The notes under the pieces are model-generated. The model was given only the letters and a program-made list of their open reading frames with translations. It did no database searches and was not told the DNA's origin. Shown here piece by piece: positions 1 to 6,316 of a DNA stretch of 7,678 nucleotides. The stretch spans positions 1 to 7,678 of the forward strand of contig JAKAGD010000033.1 of the NCBI GenBank assembly GCA_021817685.1. Direction: 5' to 3'. This DNA is from a bacterium (lineage in GTDB: Bacteria > Patescibacteriota > Minisyncoccia > Phycocordibacterales > Phycocordibacteraceae). Position 1 is the stretch's first letter, and the number at the start of each line of letters is the position of its first letter. The translations under genes were made by a program, and so were the position numbers.

Positions 1-483
1 CGCGGCCGCGCGCAGCGCGGCGGGAGCCGCGCCCGCCCGCCGCGCGAACGCGGCGAGTTCGAGCAGGTCACCATCGATGCGCGCCGCGTGGCTCGCGTGA
101 TGGCGGGCGGGCGCCGCTTCAACTTCAGCCTCGTCGTCGTCATCGGCGACAAGAAGGGCCGCGTCGGCGTCGGCCTTGGCAAGGGCGTGGATACGGCGCT
201 CGCCATCGACAAGGCGACCCGGGACGCCAAGAAGCACCTTTTCACCGTTCCGCGCACGGCTTCCAATTCCATACCGCATCAGGTCTCCGCGAAGTATGCG
301 TCCTCTACGGTGGAGATCATTCCGTCGAAGGGCCGCGGCCTCGTCGCCGGTTCGGCGATGCGCACGGTACTCGACCTTGCCGGCGTGACGGATGTCGTCA
401 CCAAGATCCATAGCCGCTCGAAGAACAAGCTCACTATTGCGCGCGCGACGGTCGCCGCCTTGAAGAAGCTCCGCACGAAGTAA
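1..483 (+). CDS. rpsE: 30S ribosomal protein S5, 5'-truncated
   Basis: S5 is a small-subunit protein that shapes the mRNA entry channel and supports decoding accuracy. The frame is open from base 1, so the true start lies upstream. The visible N-terminus is an Arg/Gly-rich tail, typical of CPR S5, followed by the RNA-binding double-stranded domain (VARVMAGGRRFNFS, then GDKKGRVGVGLGKG). The C-terminal domain shows GRGLVAGSAMRTVLDLAG, ending in an Ala/Lys-rich helix. A GTG at 88 is an internal Val codon of the conserved RRVARV segment, not a start. The gene ends in TAA, 10 bases before rplO. rpmD (L30), which normally separates rpsE and rplO, is missing. Identity is secure; only the 5' end is unknown. 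Confidence 0.97.
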   Translation, partial: RGRAQRGGSRARPPRERGEFEQVTIDARRVARVMAGGRRFNFSLVVVIGDKKGRVGVGLGKGVDTALAIDKATRDAKKHLFTVPRTASNSIPHQVSAKYASSTVEIIPSKGRGLVAGSAMRTVLDLAGVTDVVTKIHSRSKNKLTIARATVAALKKLRTK

Positions 484-493
484 CATTTTCCGT

Positions 494-946
494 ATGCAAC
501 TCAATCTACTCGTCCCCCGCACCAAGAATAAGAAGAATCCGCCCGTCGGGCGCGGCGGCAAGCGCGGCAAGACCAGCGGCCGCGGCGGCAAGGGCCAGAC
601 GGCGCGCGCCGGGCATAAGATACGCCCGGAAGTCCGTGACCTCATCAAGAAGCTTCCGAAGCGCCGCGGCCACGGCAAGAACCGCGCGCGCACCGTGCGC
701 ACGAACCGCATCCCCGTTTCCGCGGTGAATCTCGATGCGCTCGAGCTGAACTACAAGGCCGGCGAGACGGTCTCGCCGGCGTCCTTGGTCGCACGCGGCC
801 TCGTCCGTCGCGCCAAGGGCCGCGCGCCGGTCGTGAAGATCCTCGGTACCGGGGAACTCACCAAGGCGCTCGTCGTGAAAGGTTGCACGCTCTCCGCGAC
901 GGCGCTCGCCGCGCTTACGAAGGCCGGCGGCACAACCCATGCTTAA
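494..946 (+). CDS. rplO: 50S ribosomal protein L15
   Basis: L15 is a late-assembling large-subunit protein that contacts 23S rRNA. The 150-residue product has the typical glycine/basic N-terminal extension (residues about 18-45, GRGGKRGKTSGRGGKGQ), then a globular domain with DALELNYKAGETVSPASLVARGLV and VVKILGTGELTKALVVKG, the usual L15 core. Length matches the family. In place of the usual segment after the glycine-rich arm it reads RPEVRDLIKKLPKRRGHGKN, a form I associate with Parcubacteria. No Shine-Dalgarno precedes the ATG, so translation may be coupled to rpsE, whose stop is 10 bases upstream. The 3' end overlaps secY by 8 bases (939-946), an arrangement that favours translational coupling. 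Confidence 0.97.
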   Translation: MQLNLLVPRTKNKKNPPVGRGGKRGKTSGRGGKGQTARAGHKIRPEVRDLIKKLPKRRGHGKNRARTVRTNRIPVSAVNLDALELNYKAGETVSPASLVARGLVRRAKGRAPVVKILGTGELTKALVVKGCTLSATALAALTKAGGTTHA

Positions 947-2213
947 CTCTTTTTCACACAAGATCAAACTAGCCTTCGGCGATCCCGAGATACGTTTCCG
1001 CATCCTATTCCTCGTCGGCGCCCTCGCGCTCTTCCGCCTCCTCGCTTCCATTCCCATCCCGGGCGTGGATAAGAACGCGCTCGCCGCGTTCTTCGCGAAC
1101 AACCAATTCTTCGGCCTGTTGAATATCTTCTCCGGCGGCGGGCTTTCCTCGCTCTCCATCGTGATGCTCGGCGTGGGCCCGTACATCACCGCGTCCATCA
1201 TCATGCAGCTCGGTACCATCATCTTCCCGCAGGTGAAGCAGGCGTACTTTGAAGAAGGGGAGGCCGGGCGCGCCAAGTTCATCGAGTGGAGCCGTCTGCT
1301 CACCATTCCCATCGCCATCCTCCAGGCCATCGGTTTCCTCTTCCTGCTTGAAGGTCAGGGTGTCATCGCCCACCTGGACACTATTGCGTTCGTTGCGAAC
1401 ATCGCGATCGTTGCGGCGGGCTCCTTGCTCCTCATGTGGCTCGGCGAGCTCGTGACCGAGTTCGGCATCGGCAACGGGGTGAGCCTCATCATCCTCGCGG
1501 GCATCCTTGCGCGCGTGCCCGCGGGCATCTCGCAGACGCTTTTTGCGTCCACTGCCGCAAATATTCCGAGCTACCTCGCATTCACTCTGCTCGGCCTTGC
1601 GATGATCTATGCGGTCGCCGTCGTCTCCGACGCGGAGCGCTCCATCCCGATAGCGTATGCGCGCGCGGTGCGCGGCGCGGCCTTGTCCCAGGGCGCGGCG
1701 ACCTACCTCCCGATACGTCTTCTTCAGGCCGGCGTCATCCCCATCATCTTCGCGCTCTCGCTCCTTCTGTTGCCGCAGATGGCGCTCTCAATGCTCGGCG
1801 CGTTCCACATCTCGTTCGCGTCTTCCGCCGCGCTCTGGTACTCCGCCTTCCTTTCCAATCCGTGGCAGTACGGTTCGGTCTACTTCCTGCTCGTCGTGCT
1901 CTTTACCTACTTCTACACCGCCGTCACGTTCGAGCCGCACCGCGTTGCGGAGAACCTCCAGAAGACCGGCGCCTTCGTCCCTGGGGTCCGCCCCGGCCGC
2001 GAGACCGAAGAGTATATCGGCAAGGTGGTGAACCGCATTACGCTCCCGGGCGCCTGCTTCCTCGGCCTCCTCGCTGTTGCGCCGAGCATCATTCAGGGCC
2101 TCACTGGCGTTACGACGCTCGTCCTTGGCGGTACTGCGCTCCTCATCGCCGTGCAGGTTGCACTCGACCTGGCGCAGAAGATAGACGCGCAAGTTTCCCT
2201 CCGCGAGTACTAA
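939..2213 (+). CDS. secY: Protein translocase channel subunit SecY
   Basis: SecY forms the inner-membrane pore through which unfolded secretory and membrane proteins pass, with SecE/SecG and the SecA motor or the ribosome. The 424-residue product is of usual length and shows about ten hydrophobic spans. Signature segments are IPIPGVD (38-44), the plug and TM2 region GGGLSSLSIVMLGVGPYITA (66-85), GELVTEFGIGNGVSLII (169-185), ERSIPIAYAR (233-242), LLQAGVIPIIFA (261-272) and AENLQKTGAFVPGVRPGRET (337-356); the last forms the cytoplasmic loop that contacts SecA and the ribosome. The ATG lies inside the end of rplO. The gene ends in TAA and is followed within 15 bases by a hairpin, so it closes this operon instead of leading into adk. 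Confidence 0.97.
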   Translation: MLNSFSHKIKLAFGDPEIRFRILFLVGALALFRLLASIPIPGVDKNALAAFFANNQFFGLLNIFSGGGLSSLSIVMLGVGPYITASIIMQLGTIIFPQVKQAYFEEGEAGRAKFIEWSRLLTIPIAILQAIGFLFLLEGQGVIAHLDTIAFVANIAIVAAGSLLLMWLGELVTEFGIGNGVSLIILAGILARVPAGISQTLFASTAANIPSYLAFTLLGLAMIYAVAVVSDAERSIPIAYARAVRGAALSQGAATYLPIRLLQAGVIPIIFALSLLLLPQMALSMLGAFHISFASSAALWYSAFLSNPWQYGSVYFLLVVLFTYFYTAVTFEPHRVAENLQKTGAFVPGVRPGRETEEYIGKVVNRITLPGACFLGLLAVAPSIIQGLTGVTTLVLGGTALLIAVQVALDLAQKIDAQVSLREY

Positions 2214-2226
2214 AAACGAAAAGAAG

Positions 2227-2257
2227 AGACCCGCCGAGGCTCCGCCCCGGCGGGTCT
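2227..2257 (+). terminator. Hairpin after secY (probable terminator)
   Basis: A perfect 10-bp stem (AGACCCGCCG, 2227-2236, with CGGCGGGTCT, 2248-2257) closes an 11-base loop that can form two further G-C pairs. It starts 14 bases after the secY stop. The 3' side lacks a proper U-tract (TTGACATTATATA follows), while the 5' side is A-rich, so it could also terminate transcription from the opposite direction. Termination here may be partial. The foot of the stem touches the -35 box of the next promoter. Confidence 0.6.
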
Positions 2258-2285
2258 TGACATTATATAAATATATGTATATTGT
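2257..2285 (+). promoter_or_regulatory. Sigma-70-type promoter for the phosphatase gene
   Basis: A perfect -35 consensus TTGACA (2257-2262) is followed by a very AT-rich spacer and a -10 box. This is either TATATT at 2278-2283 (5/6 match, 15-base spacing) or TATTGT at 2280-2285 (4/6 match, 17-base spacing). Transcription would begin near 2290, giving a leader of about 50 bases before the ATG at 2339. The stretch stands out against its GC-rich surroundings. Its first base is the last base of the preceding hairpin. Confidence 0.65.
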
Positions 2286-2324
2286 ATTGGTCGGCAGTAG
2301 CACATTCCGATCGACTCTCAACCG

Positions 2325-2331
2325 AAAAAGG
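2325..2331 (+). promoter_or_regulatory. Shine-Dalgarno site deciding the phosphatase start
   Basis: AAAAAGG lies 7 bases before the ATG at 2339. It supports that start over the in-frame upstream TTG at 2282, which lies within the promoter. It is the only clear Shine-Dalgarno-like site upstream of a gene in this window. Confidence 0.55.
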
Positions 2332-2338
2332 TCCGCCA

Positions 2339-3145
2339 ATGCACCAATCTTCCGCCTGTCCCCTGAAGCTCTCCGACATGATCAAGCTGGCCTACCTGGC
2401 CGGAGGGATCATGAGAACGTACTTCACGCACTTCGGCATGGAGCGCATAGTGAAAACCGATGCGACCCCGCTTACCGCGGCCGATGTCGAGATCAACCGG
2501 CTCGTAATTGAGCACATCCGCGGTATTTCCTCCGATGTCGACATTGTCGGCGAAGAGGAGAGCGACCGCACCGGAAGCCCGTGGCAAGTTGTGTGCGATC
2601 CGGTCGATGGAACTTTTCCCTACTCATGGGGAATGCCGGTTTCGACCTTCATGCTCGGCGTGCTCTACGTACGTCAGCCGGTCATGGGCGTCATTTATGA
2701 CCCGTTCACCGAACGGATCTATGCCGCCGAGCGCGGGAAGGGTGCCTGGATGAACGAAAAGACGCCATTGAAGGTTTCGCGCGTGAGCGGATCCTCGGAC
2801 CGTCCGATCGTCGGGTACTGCTCGTGGCCTGACAGTCCCTACAACGTCCTCAGGGCGTGCCAGTACCTCGAAGAACGCGGCATTACGCTGGTCAACTTCT
2901 GCAGTGTCGGCTATGTCGAGGCTGCGGTGGCGACCGGCGAATTCGCCGCGAGCATCTTTCCGGGCACGAAGCACCATGACACGGCCCCCGGTCACATCAT
3001 CGTGACGGAGGCCGGAGGCAAGGTGACGGACGTCTTCGGCAAGCCGCTCCATTACACGAACGGCGAGATCGCCGGGCACATCATGTCCAACGGCCAGTTC
3101 GGGATCCACGGTCTGATCGAAGAAGCGATACGCGCCGCCACGTAG
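2339..3145 (+). CDS. Inositol monophosphatase family protein
   Basis: A member of the Mg2+-dependent, Li+-sensitive sugar-phosphate phosphatase superfamily (IMPase/SuhB/CysQ type). It hydrolyses a small phosphomonoester such as myo-inositol phosphate or 3'-phosphoadenosine-type nucleotides; the exact substrate cannot be read from the sequence. The 268-residue product has usual length. Metal ligands are visible: KTDATPLTAAD (39-49), GEEES (71-75), the DPVDGT block (87-92) and HHDTAPG (212-218) followed by EAGGKVTD. The residues after DPVDGT read FPYSWGMP where NF is usual, so it is somewhat divergent. It is a single-gene unit between its own promoter and a strong terminator, inserted between secY and adk. 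It ends in TAG just before that terminator, which shows that TAG works as a stop in this genome. Confidence 0.9.
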   Translation: MHQSSACPLKLSDMIKLAYLAGGIMRTYFTHFGMERIVKTDATPLTAADVEINRLVIEHIRGISSDVDIVGEEESDRTGSPWQVVCDPVDGTFPYSWGMPVSTFMLGVLYVRQPVMGVIYDPFTERIYAAERGKGAWMNEKTPLKVSRVSGSSDRPIVGYCSWPDSPYNVLRACQYLEERGITLVNFCSVGYVEAAVATGEFAASIFPGTKHHDTAPGHIIVTEAGGKVTDVFGKPLHYTNGEIAGHIMSNGQFGIHGLIEEAIRAAT

Positions 3146-3163
3146 TTTGTGGATGGCGTTTGG

Positions 3164-3217
3164 AACGCGGGAACGGTAGCGAGTCGAGAGACTCGAAACC
3201 GCCCGCGTTTTTTCTTT
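3164..3217 (+). terminator. Strong intrinsic terminator after the phosphatase gene
   Basis: A long three-part hairpin. The basal stem AACGCGGG (3164-3171) pairs with CCCGCGTT (3202-3209). A middle stem CGGT/ACCG (3174-3177 with 3198-3201) is followed by an apical stem CGAGTC/GACTCG (3180-3185 with 3190-3195) capped by a GAGA tetraloop of GNRA type. The 3' arm runs into TTTTTT (3208-3213) and CTTT. The stop codon of the phosphatase is 18 bases upstream. This is a textbook rho-independent terminator. Confidence 0.9.
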
Positions 3218-3227
3218 GTCAAAGTGC

Positions 3228-3236
3228 TGATATGCT
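3228..3236 (+). promoter_or_regulatory. Extended -10 element before the kinase-fold gene
   Basis: TGATATGCT fits an extended -10 box (TGn plus TATGCT, 4/6 match). A start about 7 bases later would leave a leader of roughly 7 bases before the ATG at 3250. An upstream TTGTCA (3216-3221) is too close to serve as its -35. A second reading uses that TTGTCA with TATCCA at 3238-3243, placing the start at the ATG itself. No Shine-Dalgarno is present. Confidence 0.4.
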
Positions 3237-3249
3237 CTATCCATACACT

Positions 3250-4248
3250 ATGGCGTACTCGCAAAAGGAACTTATCGAGCTTTTGAAGAAGGGGGCGGTA
3301 CCCGGAGAGAAAGGTATTCCCAAACATATTGAGACGGTCATGTCGAACGTTTTCCTTTTCGACGAGCGAGCATACAAACTGTATAAGAACGACAATGATT
3401 TTCTCAACAAGAATTTCGTCGATCTTTCCGGCAGCAGGGAGCGCTTCTCATTCTCCCGTGATGACTTTGAATGGAATCGGCAGTTAGCGCCTGAGGTATA
3501 TGTGCGTCTTCAAGGGACGAAGATGGACGCGGGAGCCATCCGTTTTGTAGAAAGTGAGGAAGACGCCGAGGAGTTTATGCAGGTGACGACGCGCCTGCCA
3601 TCGGACTCCTCATTGTTCGAGCATTTGCGAAATAATGACCTTAGCGAGATCGATTATCACGAAATAGGAAAACAGTTTGCACGGCGTGAGCAAGGTTTTG
3701 TATGGCACGGCGATTTGCCGCGCGAGTCCTTGCTAGAAAACATGTCGGGGCGACACCGCGACACCGTTGAGTGGATCAAGGACGTTGAATCGGACGTCCC
3801 GCAACAAGAACGGGAGGATTATGCGGGCAAGCTCGAAGGGCTTTTTACACAGGTATACGCGAATGACCGGTCTCCCGTTTCTATCTGTATAGACATACAC
3901 AGCATGAACGCGTTCTACGTGGGTGGGACATTGTACCCGTTCGATACGTTCTCACCGAAATATGCCTGGCATTTCGGACCGGCCATGTTGAACGTGTATC
4001 GTTTGGCCGCTGATGTGTTCGCTCTTGCGGGCGAAAAGGAGTTCCGGGCCGTCATGCGCGGATATCATGAGTATCTGCGCACGGAACCGGCCCCGAGAGA
4101 AACCGAGTATCTCCTCGTCATGTATGCCGCGCTCATTATGGTGTCGTATCTCTACATGCTTGCAAAAACCGATCCCGACAAACGGGAAGCCGCCGAGAAA
4201 TATCACGATTTCCTGAAACGATACTCGGCGGAGGCAAATTTCCACTGA
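3250..4248 (+). CDS. COG2187-like aminoglycoside phosphotransferase/kinase-fold protein, divergent
   Basis: A 332-residue protein resembling the uncharacterised COG2187 family, which has the aminoglycoside phosphotransferase fold; substrate unknown. The N-lobe shows VFLFDERAYKLYK (34-46, with the presumed ATP-binding Lys43) and FEWNRQLAPEVYVRL (73-87, with a candidate helix-C Glu74), close to the family pattern AYKxKKP...ELxLNRRLAPxxY. The catalytic loop aligns as CIDIHSMNAFYVGGTLYPFD (213-232): Asp215, Asn220 and Asp232 would be the catalytic base and metal ligands. The usual His-Gly before that Asp is Cys-Ile. A hydrophobic helix (about 285-305) lies near the C-terminus. I prefer the ATG at 3250 because the in-frame ATG at 3232 lies inside the -10 element. 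The gene has lower G+C than secY (32/60 at 3421-3480 and 34/60 at 3481-3540 versus 40/60 at 1441-1500), so it may have been acquired. It ends in TGA, 26 bases before adk. Confidence 0.7.
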   Translation: MAYSQKELIELLKKGAVPGEKGIPKHIETVMSNVFLFDERAYKLYKNDNDFLNKNFVDLSGSRERFSFSRDDFEWNRQLAPEVYVRLQGTKMDAGAIRFVESEEDAEEFMQVTTRLPSDSSLFEHLRNNDLSEIDYHEIGKQFARREQGFVWHGDLPRESLLENMSGRHRDTVEWIKDVESDVPQQEREDYAGKLEGLFTQVYANDRSPVSICIDIHSMNAFYVGGTLYPFDTFSPKYAWHFGPAMLNVYRLAADVFALAGEKEFRAVMRGYHEYLRTEPAPRETEYLLVMYAALIMVSYLYMLAKTDPDKREAAEKYHDFLKRYSAEANFH

Positions 4249-4259
4249 TTCCGAAGTGA

Positions 4260-4268
4260 TGGTAGAGT
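4260..4268 (+). promoter_or_regulatory. Extended -10 element before adk (leaderless type)
   Basis: TGGTAGAGT (TG, one base, TAGAGT, 4/6 match) ends 6 bases before the adk ATG at 4275, so transcription would start at or next to the start codon. Only a weak -35 (TTTCCA, 4239-4244, 18-base spacing) is seen, inside the end of the preceding gene. Spacing and form match the element before the beta-CASP gene. Confidence 0.5.
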
Positions 4269-4274
4269 GGGCGT

Positions 4275-4838
4275 ATGGAAAAACCAATCATATTTTTTAT
4301 AGGGAAGCCGGGGAGCGGGAAGGGGACCCAGGCGGAATTGCTCGCCAAGGCCACGGGCTGGCCTGTCGTGGGCACCTCGGGTGGCCTGCGCGAGATCGTG
4401 AAGACGGGTACTGCGGCCGGGCTCAAGCTCAAGGAGACCATGGACGCCGGCCTCCTCACCCCGTACTGGATAGCCTCATACGTCTACCTCAAGACCATCT
4501 TCAGCATCTCGGACGGCGACAACGTGATATTTGACGGCACGAGCCGCACCGTGCCGGAGACGAAGATAGTCATAGAGTCCCTCAAATGGCTCAATCGGCC
4601 GTTCTTCATTTTCCATCTGACCGTTCCCGACGAGGAAGTACACACGCGCATCAATTTGCGCAAAGAGAAGGAAGCGCGTGCGGACGATCACGTCGTCCAC
4701 AAGCGACTGGAAGCGTACTATACGGAAACCGAGGGAGCGATCAACCTCCTGCGCGAGGAGGGCATGCTGACCGATATCGACGGCCACCGTCCGCCCGAGG
4801 TCATCGCCGAAGAAGTGAGGAGTATCCTGAAGATCTAA
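4275..4838 (+). CDS. adk: Adenylate kinase, short-lid form
   Basis: Catalyses ATP + AMP <-> 2 ADP in the cytoplasm, setting the adenylate pool. The 187-residue product has the Walker A loop GKPGSGKGTQ (10-19), the AMP-binding segment TSGGLREIVKTGTAAG (34-49) with MDAGLLTP (56-63), DGTSRTVPE (87-95) and the RADDHVVHKRLEAYY block (135-149). Two things are unusual. DGFPR, the near-universal motif whose Arg contacts AMP phosphate, reads DGTSR, with Arg91 kept. The lid between Arg125 and Asp137 is only about a dozen residues, lacking the long or zinc-binding lid of typical bacterial enzymes. The reaction is therefore probable, but another nucleoside monophosphate could be the substrate. map begins at the base right after its TAA. 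The start is fixed by the P-loop close to the N-terminus. Confidence 0.9.
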   Translation: MEKPIIFFIGKPGSGKGTQAELLAKATGWPVVGTSGGLREIVKTGTAAGLKLKETMDAGLLTPYWIASYVYLKTIFSISDGDNVIFDGTSRTVPETKIVIESLKWLNRPFFIFHLTVPDEEVHTRINLRKEKEARADDHVVHKRLEAYYTETEGAINLLREEGMLTDIDGHRPPEVIAEEVRSILKI

Positions 4839-5603
4839 ATGATAATTACGAACGATACCGAACGGGCGGACCTTATTGAAGGAGGGAAGCGTCTTGCGGC
4901 GGTGCTTGAGGCCTTGCGTGCGAAGGCGGCACCCGGTGTTACGACGGAGGAACTGGACGATCTTGCGGAGCGGCTCATCCGCGACGGGGGCGACGGACCC
5001 TGCTTCCTCGGCTACACGCCCGAAGGCGCTGGACGGCCGTATCCGGCCACGCTGTGCGTTTCCATAAACGACGAGATAGTGCACGGCATTCCGAACGAGT
5101 CGGTGAAGACGCTCAAGGAGGGCGATATCGTCGGACTCGACCTCGGTCTCGCGCACAACGGCATCATCGTGGACGCCGCCATTACCGTACCGATCGGGAA
5201 CGTGGACGAGGGGTCGAAAAAACTGATGCGCGCGACGGAAGCGGCGCTCGCCGCCGGTATCGGTGCGGCTGTTCCGGGGAATCACATCGGCGACATTTCA
5301 AATGCGATACAGAAAGAGATAGAGGACGCGGGATTTTCGGTCGTGAAAGAACTTGGCGGCCACGGCGTGGGCGAGCGTGTGCACGAAGAGCCGTTCATTC
5401 CGAATTACGGCCGTGCCGGCTCCGGGGAGCTTCTTGTCGAGGGCATGGTGCTTGCGCTCGAGCCCATCTCAAGCGCGGGCAAGGCCGCGGTCATCCTTGC
5501 GCCGGACGGCTATACGTTCCGCACGAAGGACGGCTCCCGCTCTGCGCACTTCGAACACACCATCTTGCTGGAAGCGTCCGGAGCGCGTATCATAACCGCA
5601 TAA
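4839..5603 (+). CDS. map: Type I methionine aminopeptidase
   Basis: Removes the initiator methionine from nascent proteins at the ribosome. The 254-residue product is of normal length and keeps all five dinuclear metal ligands of the pita-bread fold: Asp101 and Asp112 (GLDLGLAHNGIIVDAA), His175 (GGHGVGERVHEEP), Glu208 (LALEPI) and Glu239 (HFEHTILLE). His82 in VHGIP and His182 match the substrate-binding histidines. A CFLGY segment at 55-59 and SINDEIVHGIP at 76-85 are typical of the family. The ATG directly follows the adk TAA with no spacer, so translation is most likely by reinitiation or coupling; a GAGGAG lies too far upstream (about 17 bases) to act normally. infA, often next in this operon, is absent. 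Confidence 0.96.
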   Translation: MIITNDTERADLIEGGKRLAAVLEALRAKAAPGVTTEELDDLAERLIRDGGDGPCFLGYTPEGAGRPYPATLCVSINDEIVHGIPNESVKTLKEGDIVGLDLGLAHNGIIVDAAITVPIGNVDEGSKKLMRATEAALAAGIGAAVPGNHIGDISNAIQKEIEDAGFSVVKELGGHGVGERVHEEPFIPNYGRAGSGELLVEGMVLALEPISSAGKAAVILAPDGYTFRTKDGSRSAHFEHTILLEASGARIITA

Positions 5604-5621
5604 CCTGCTCTGCGCGGGATT

Positions 5622-5627
5622 TATTTT
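5622..5627 (+). promoter_or_regulatory. Possible -10 element before ndk
   Basis: TATTTT sits in an AT-rich patch 7 bases before the ndk ATG, the same spacing class as the elements before adk and the beta-CASP gene. It has no TG extension and no clear -35. It may provide a leaderless start in addition to read-through from map. No Shine-Dalgarno is visible in the 31-base gap. Confidence 0.3.
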
Positions 5628-5634
5628 TAAACCT

Positions 5635-6240
5635 ATGGCACATCCTAAAACTGAACGAACGCTCGTCATCGTGAAGCCTGACGGCATCCAGCGCGCGCTT
5701 ATCGGTGAGATCATGAAGCGATACGAACGCCTCGGGCTCAAGCTCGTTGCGCTCAAGATGATGATCCCGACGGAGAAGATGATAGAAGAGCACTACCTGC
5801 TCGACCCGAACTGGAAGAAGAACGTCGGCGAGAAATCCATCGCGAGCTACGTAAAGAAAGGGGAGACCCCGCCGTCAACCGACCCTATCGAGGTGGCGAA
5901 CGTCGTCGTTGCGAACTTGAAGAAATACATGACGAGCGGTCCGGTCATCGCAATGGTCTGGGAGGGCGCGCACGCGGTGGAGCTCGTGCGCAAAGTCACG
6001 GGCGGCACGGAACCGCGCTCCGCGGGCATCGGCACGATACGCGGCGATTTCGTTCTTGACTCATACCAGATAGCGGATACGGACAACCGCGCCATCCGCA
6101 ACCTTATCCATGCGTCCGGTTCGGTTCCCGAAGCGGAGATGGAGATCCCGCACTGGTTCAAGCCCGAAGAAGTCATCAGCTACCGCGTTCCCCACGAAGC
6201 GATCCTCTACGACGTAGAGATGAAGAACATCCTCGGCTAA
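5635..6240 (+). CDS. ndk: Nucleoside diphosphate kinase, enlarged form
   Basis: Transfers the gamma-phosphate between nucleoside triphosphates and diphosphates through a phospho-histidine, balancing NTP and dNTP pools. The start is clear from ERTLVIVKPDGIQRALIGEI (7-26). Other conserved blocks are SGPVIAMVWEGAHAVELVR (101-119), GTIRGDF (133-139) and the active site RNLIHASGS (155-163) with phospho-acceptor His159. At 201 residues it is longer than the usual 140-150: about 20 extra residues lie between HY (53-54) and SGP (101-103), in the region of the Kpn loop and oligomer contacts, and the C-terminus is about 8-10 residues longer. The normal HGSDS after the catalytic His reads HASGS. The function is still likely, since the nucleotide-binding residues are kept. 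A terminator follows within 6 bases of the TAA. Confidence 0.93.
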   Translation: MAHPKTERTLVIVKPDGIQRALIGEIMKRYERLGLKLVALKMMIPTEKMIEEHYLLDPNWKKNVGEKSIASYVKKGETPPSTDPIEVANVVVANLKKYMTSGPVIAMVWEGAHAVELVRKVTGGTEPRSAGIGTIRGDFVLDSYQIADTDNRAIRNLIHASGSVPEAEMEIPHWFKPEEVISYRVPHEAILYDVEMKNILG

Positions 6241-6245
6241 CGCAA

Positions 6246-6279
6246 AAAGCCCCGCGAATACGCGGGGCTTTCGCGTTTT
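6246..6279 (+). terminator. Intrinsic terminator after ndk
   Basis: An 11-bp perfect stem (AAAGCCCCGCG, 6246-6256, with CGCGGGGCTTT, 6261-6271) with an AATA loop, followed by CGCG and TTTT (6276-6279). The outer CGC (6241-6243) can pair with GCG (6273-6275). It separates ndk from the small RNA gene downstream. Confidence 0.85.
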
Positions 6280-6291
6280 CCCCAAGCCGAT

Positions 6292-6316
6292 TTGACACAG
6301 GGTGTATAGTTATAAG
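6292..6316 (+). promoter_or_regulatory. Promoter elements of the small RNA gene
   Basis: A perfect TTGACA (6292-6297) and two overlapping -10 candidates, TATAGT (6305-6310) and TATAAG (6311-6316). Neither gives the standard 16-18 base spacing from TTGACA (7 and 13 bases). TATAGT would place the start at about 6317, exactly where the RNA's closing stem begins. The promoter is convincing as a cluster, but which boxes act together is unresolved. Confidence 0.55.

Noticed and set aside
506..1330. A 274-residue open frame on the minus strand across rplO and secY, and other long antisense frames
   Set aside because: They lie opposite well-identified conserved genes, have low-complexity compositions rich in Arg/Ala/Gly/Glu, and arise because GC-rich coding DNA has few stops on the other strand.
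2282..2338. TTG at 2282 as the phosphatase start
   Set aside because: It falls within the -10 region, while the ATG at 2339 has a Shine-Dalgarno 7 bases upstream and gives the normal family length.
3232..3234. Upstream in-frame ATG as start of the kinase-fold gene
   Set aside because: It lies inside the likely -10 element TGATATGCT, so it would not be transcribed, and the added residues show no family similarity.
3706..3717. HGDL at residues 153-156 of the kinase-fold protein as the catalytic HGD motif
   Set aside because: It is not followed by the expected HxxN and later Asp at the right spacing. The segment at 213-232 (D215, N220, D232) fits the family pattern and position much better.
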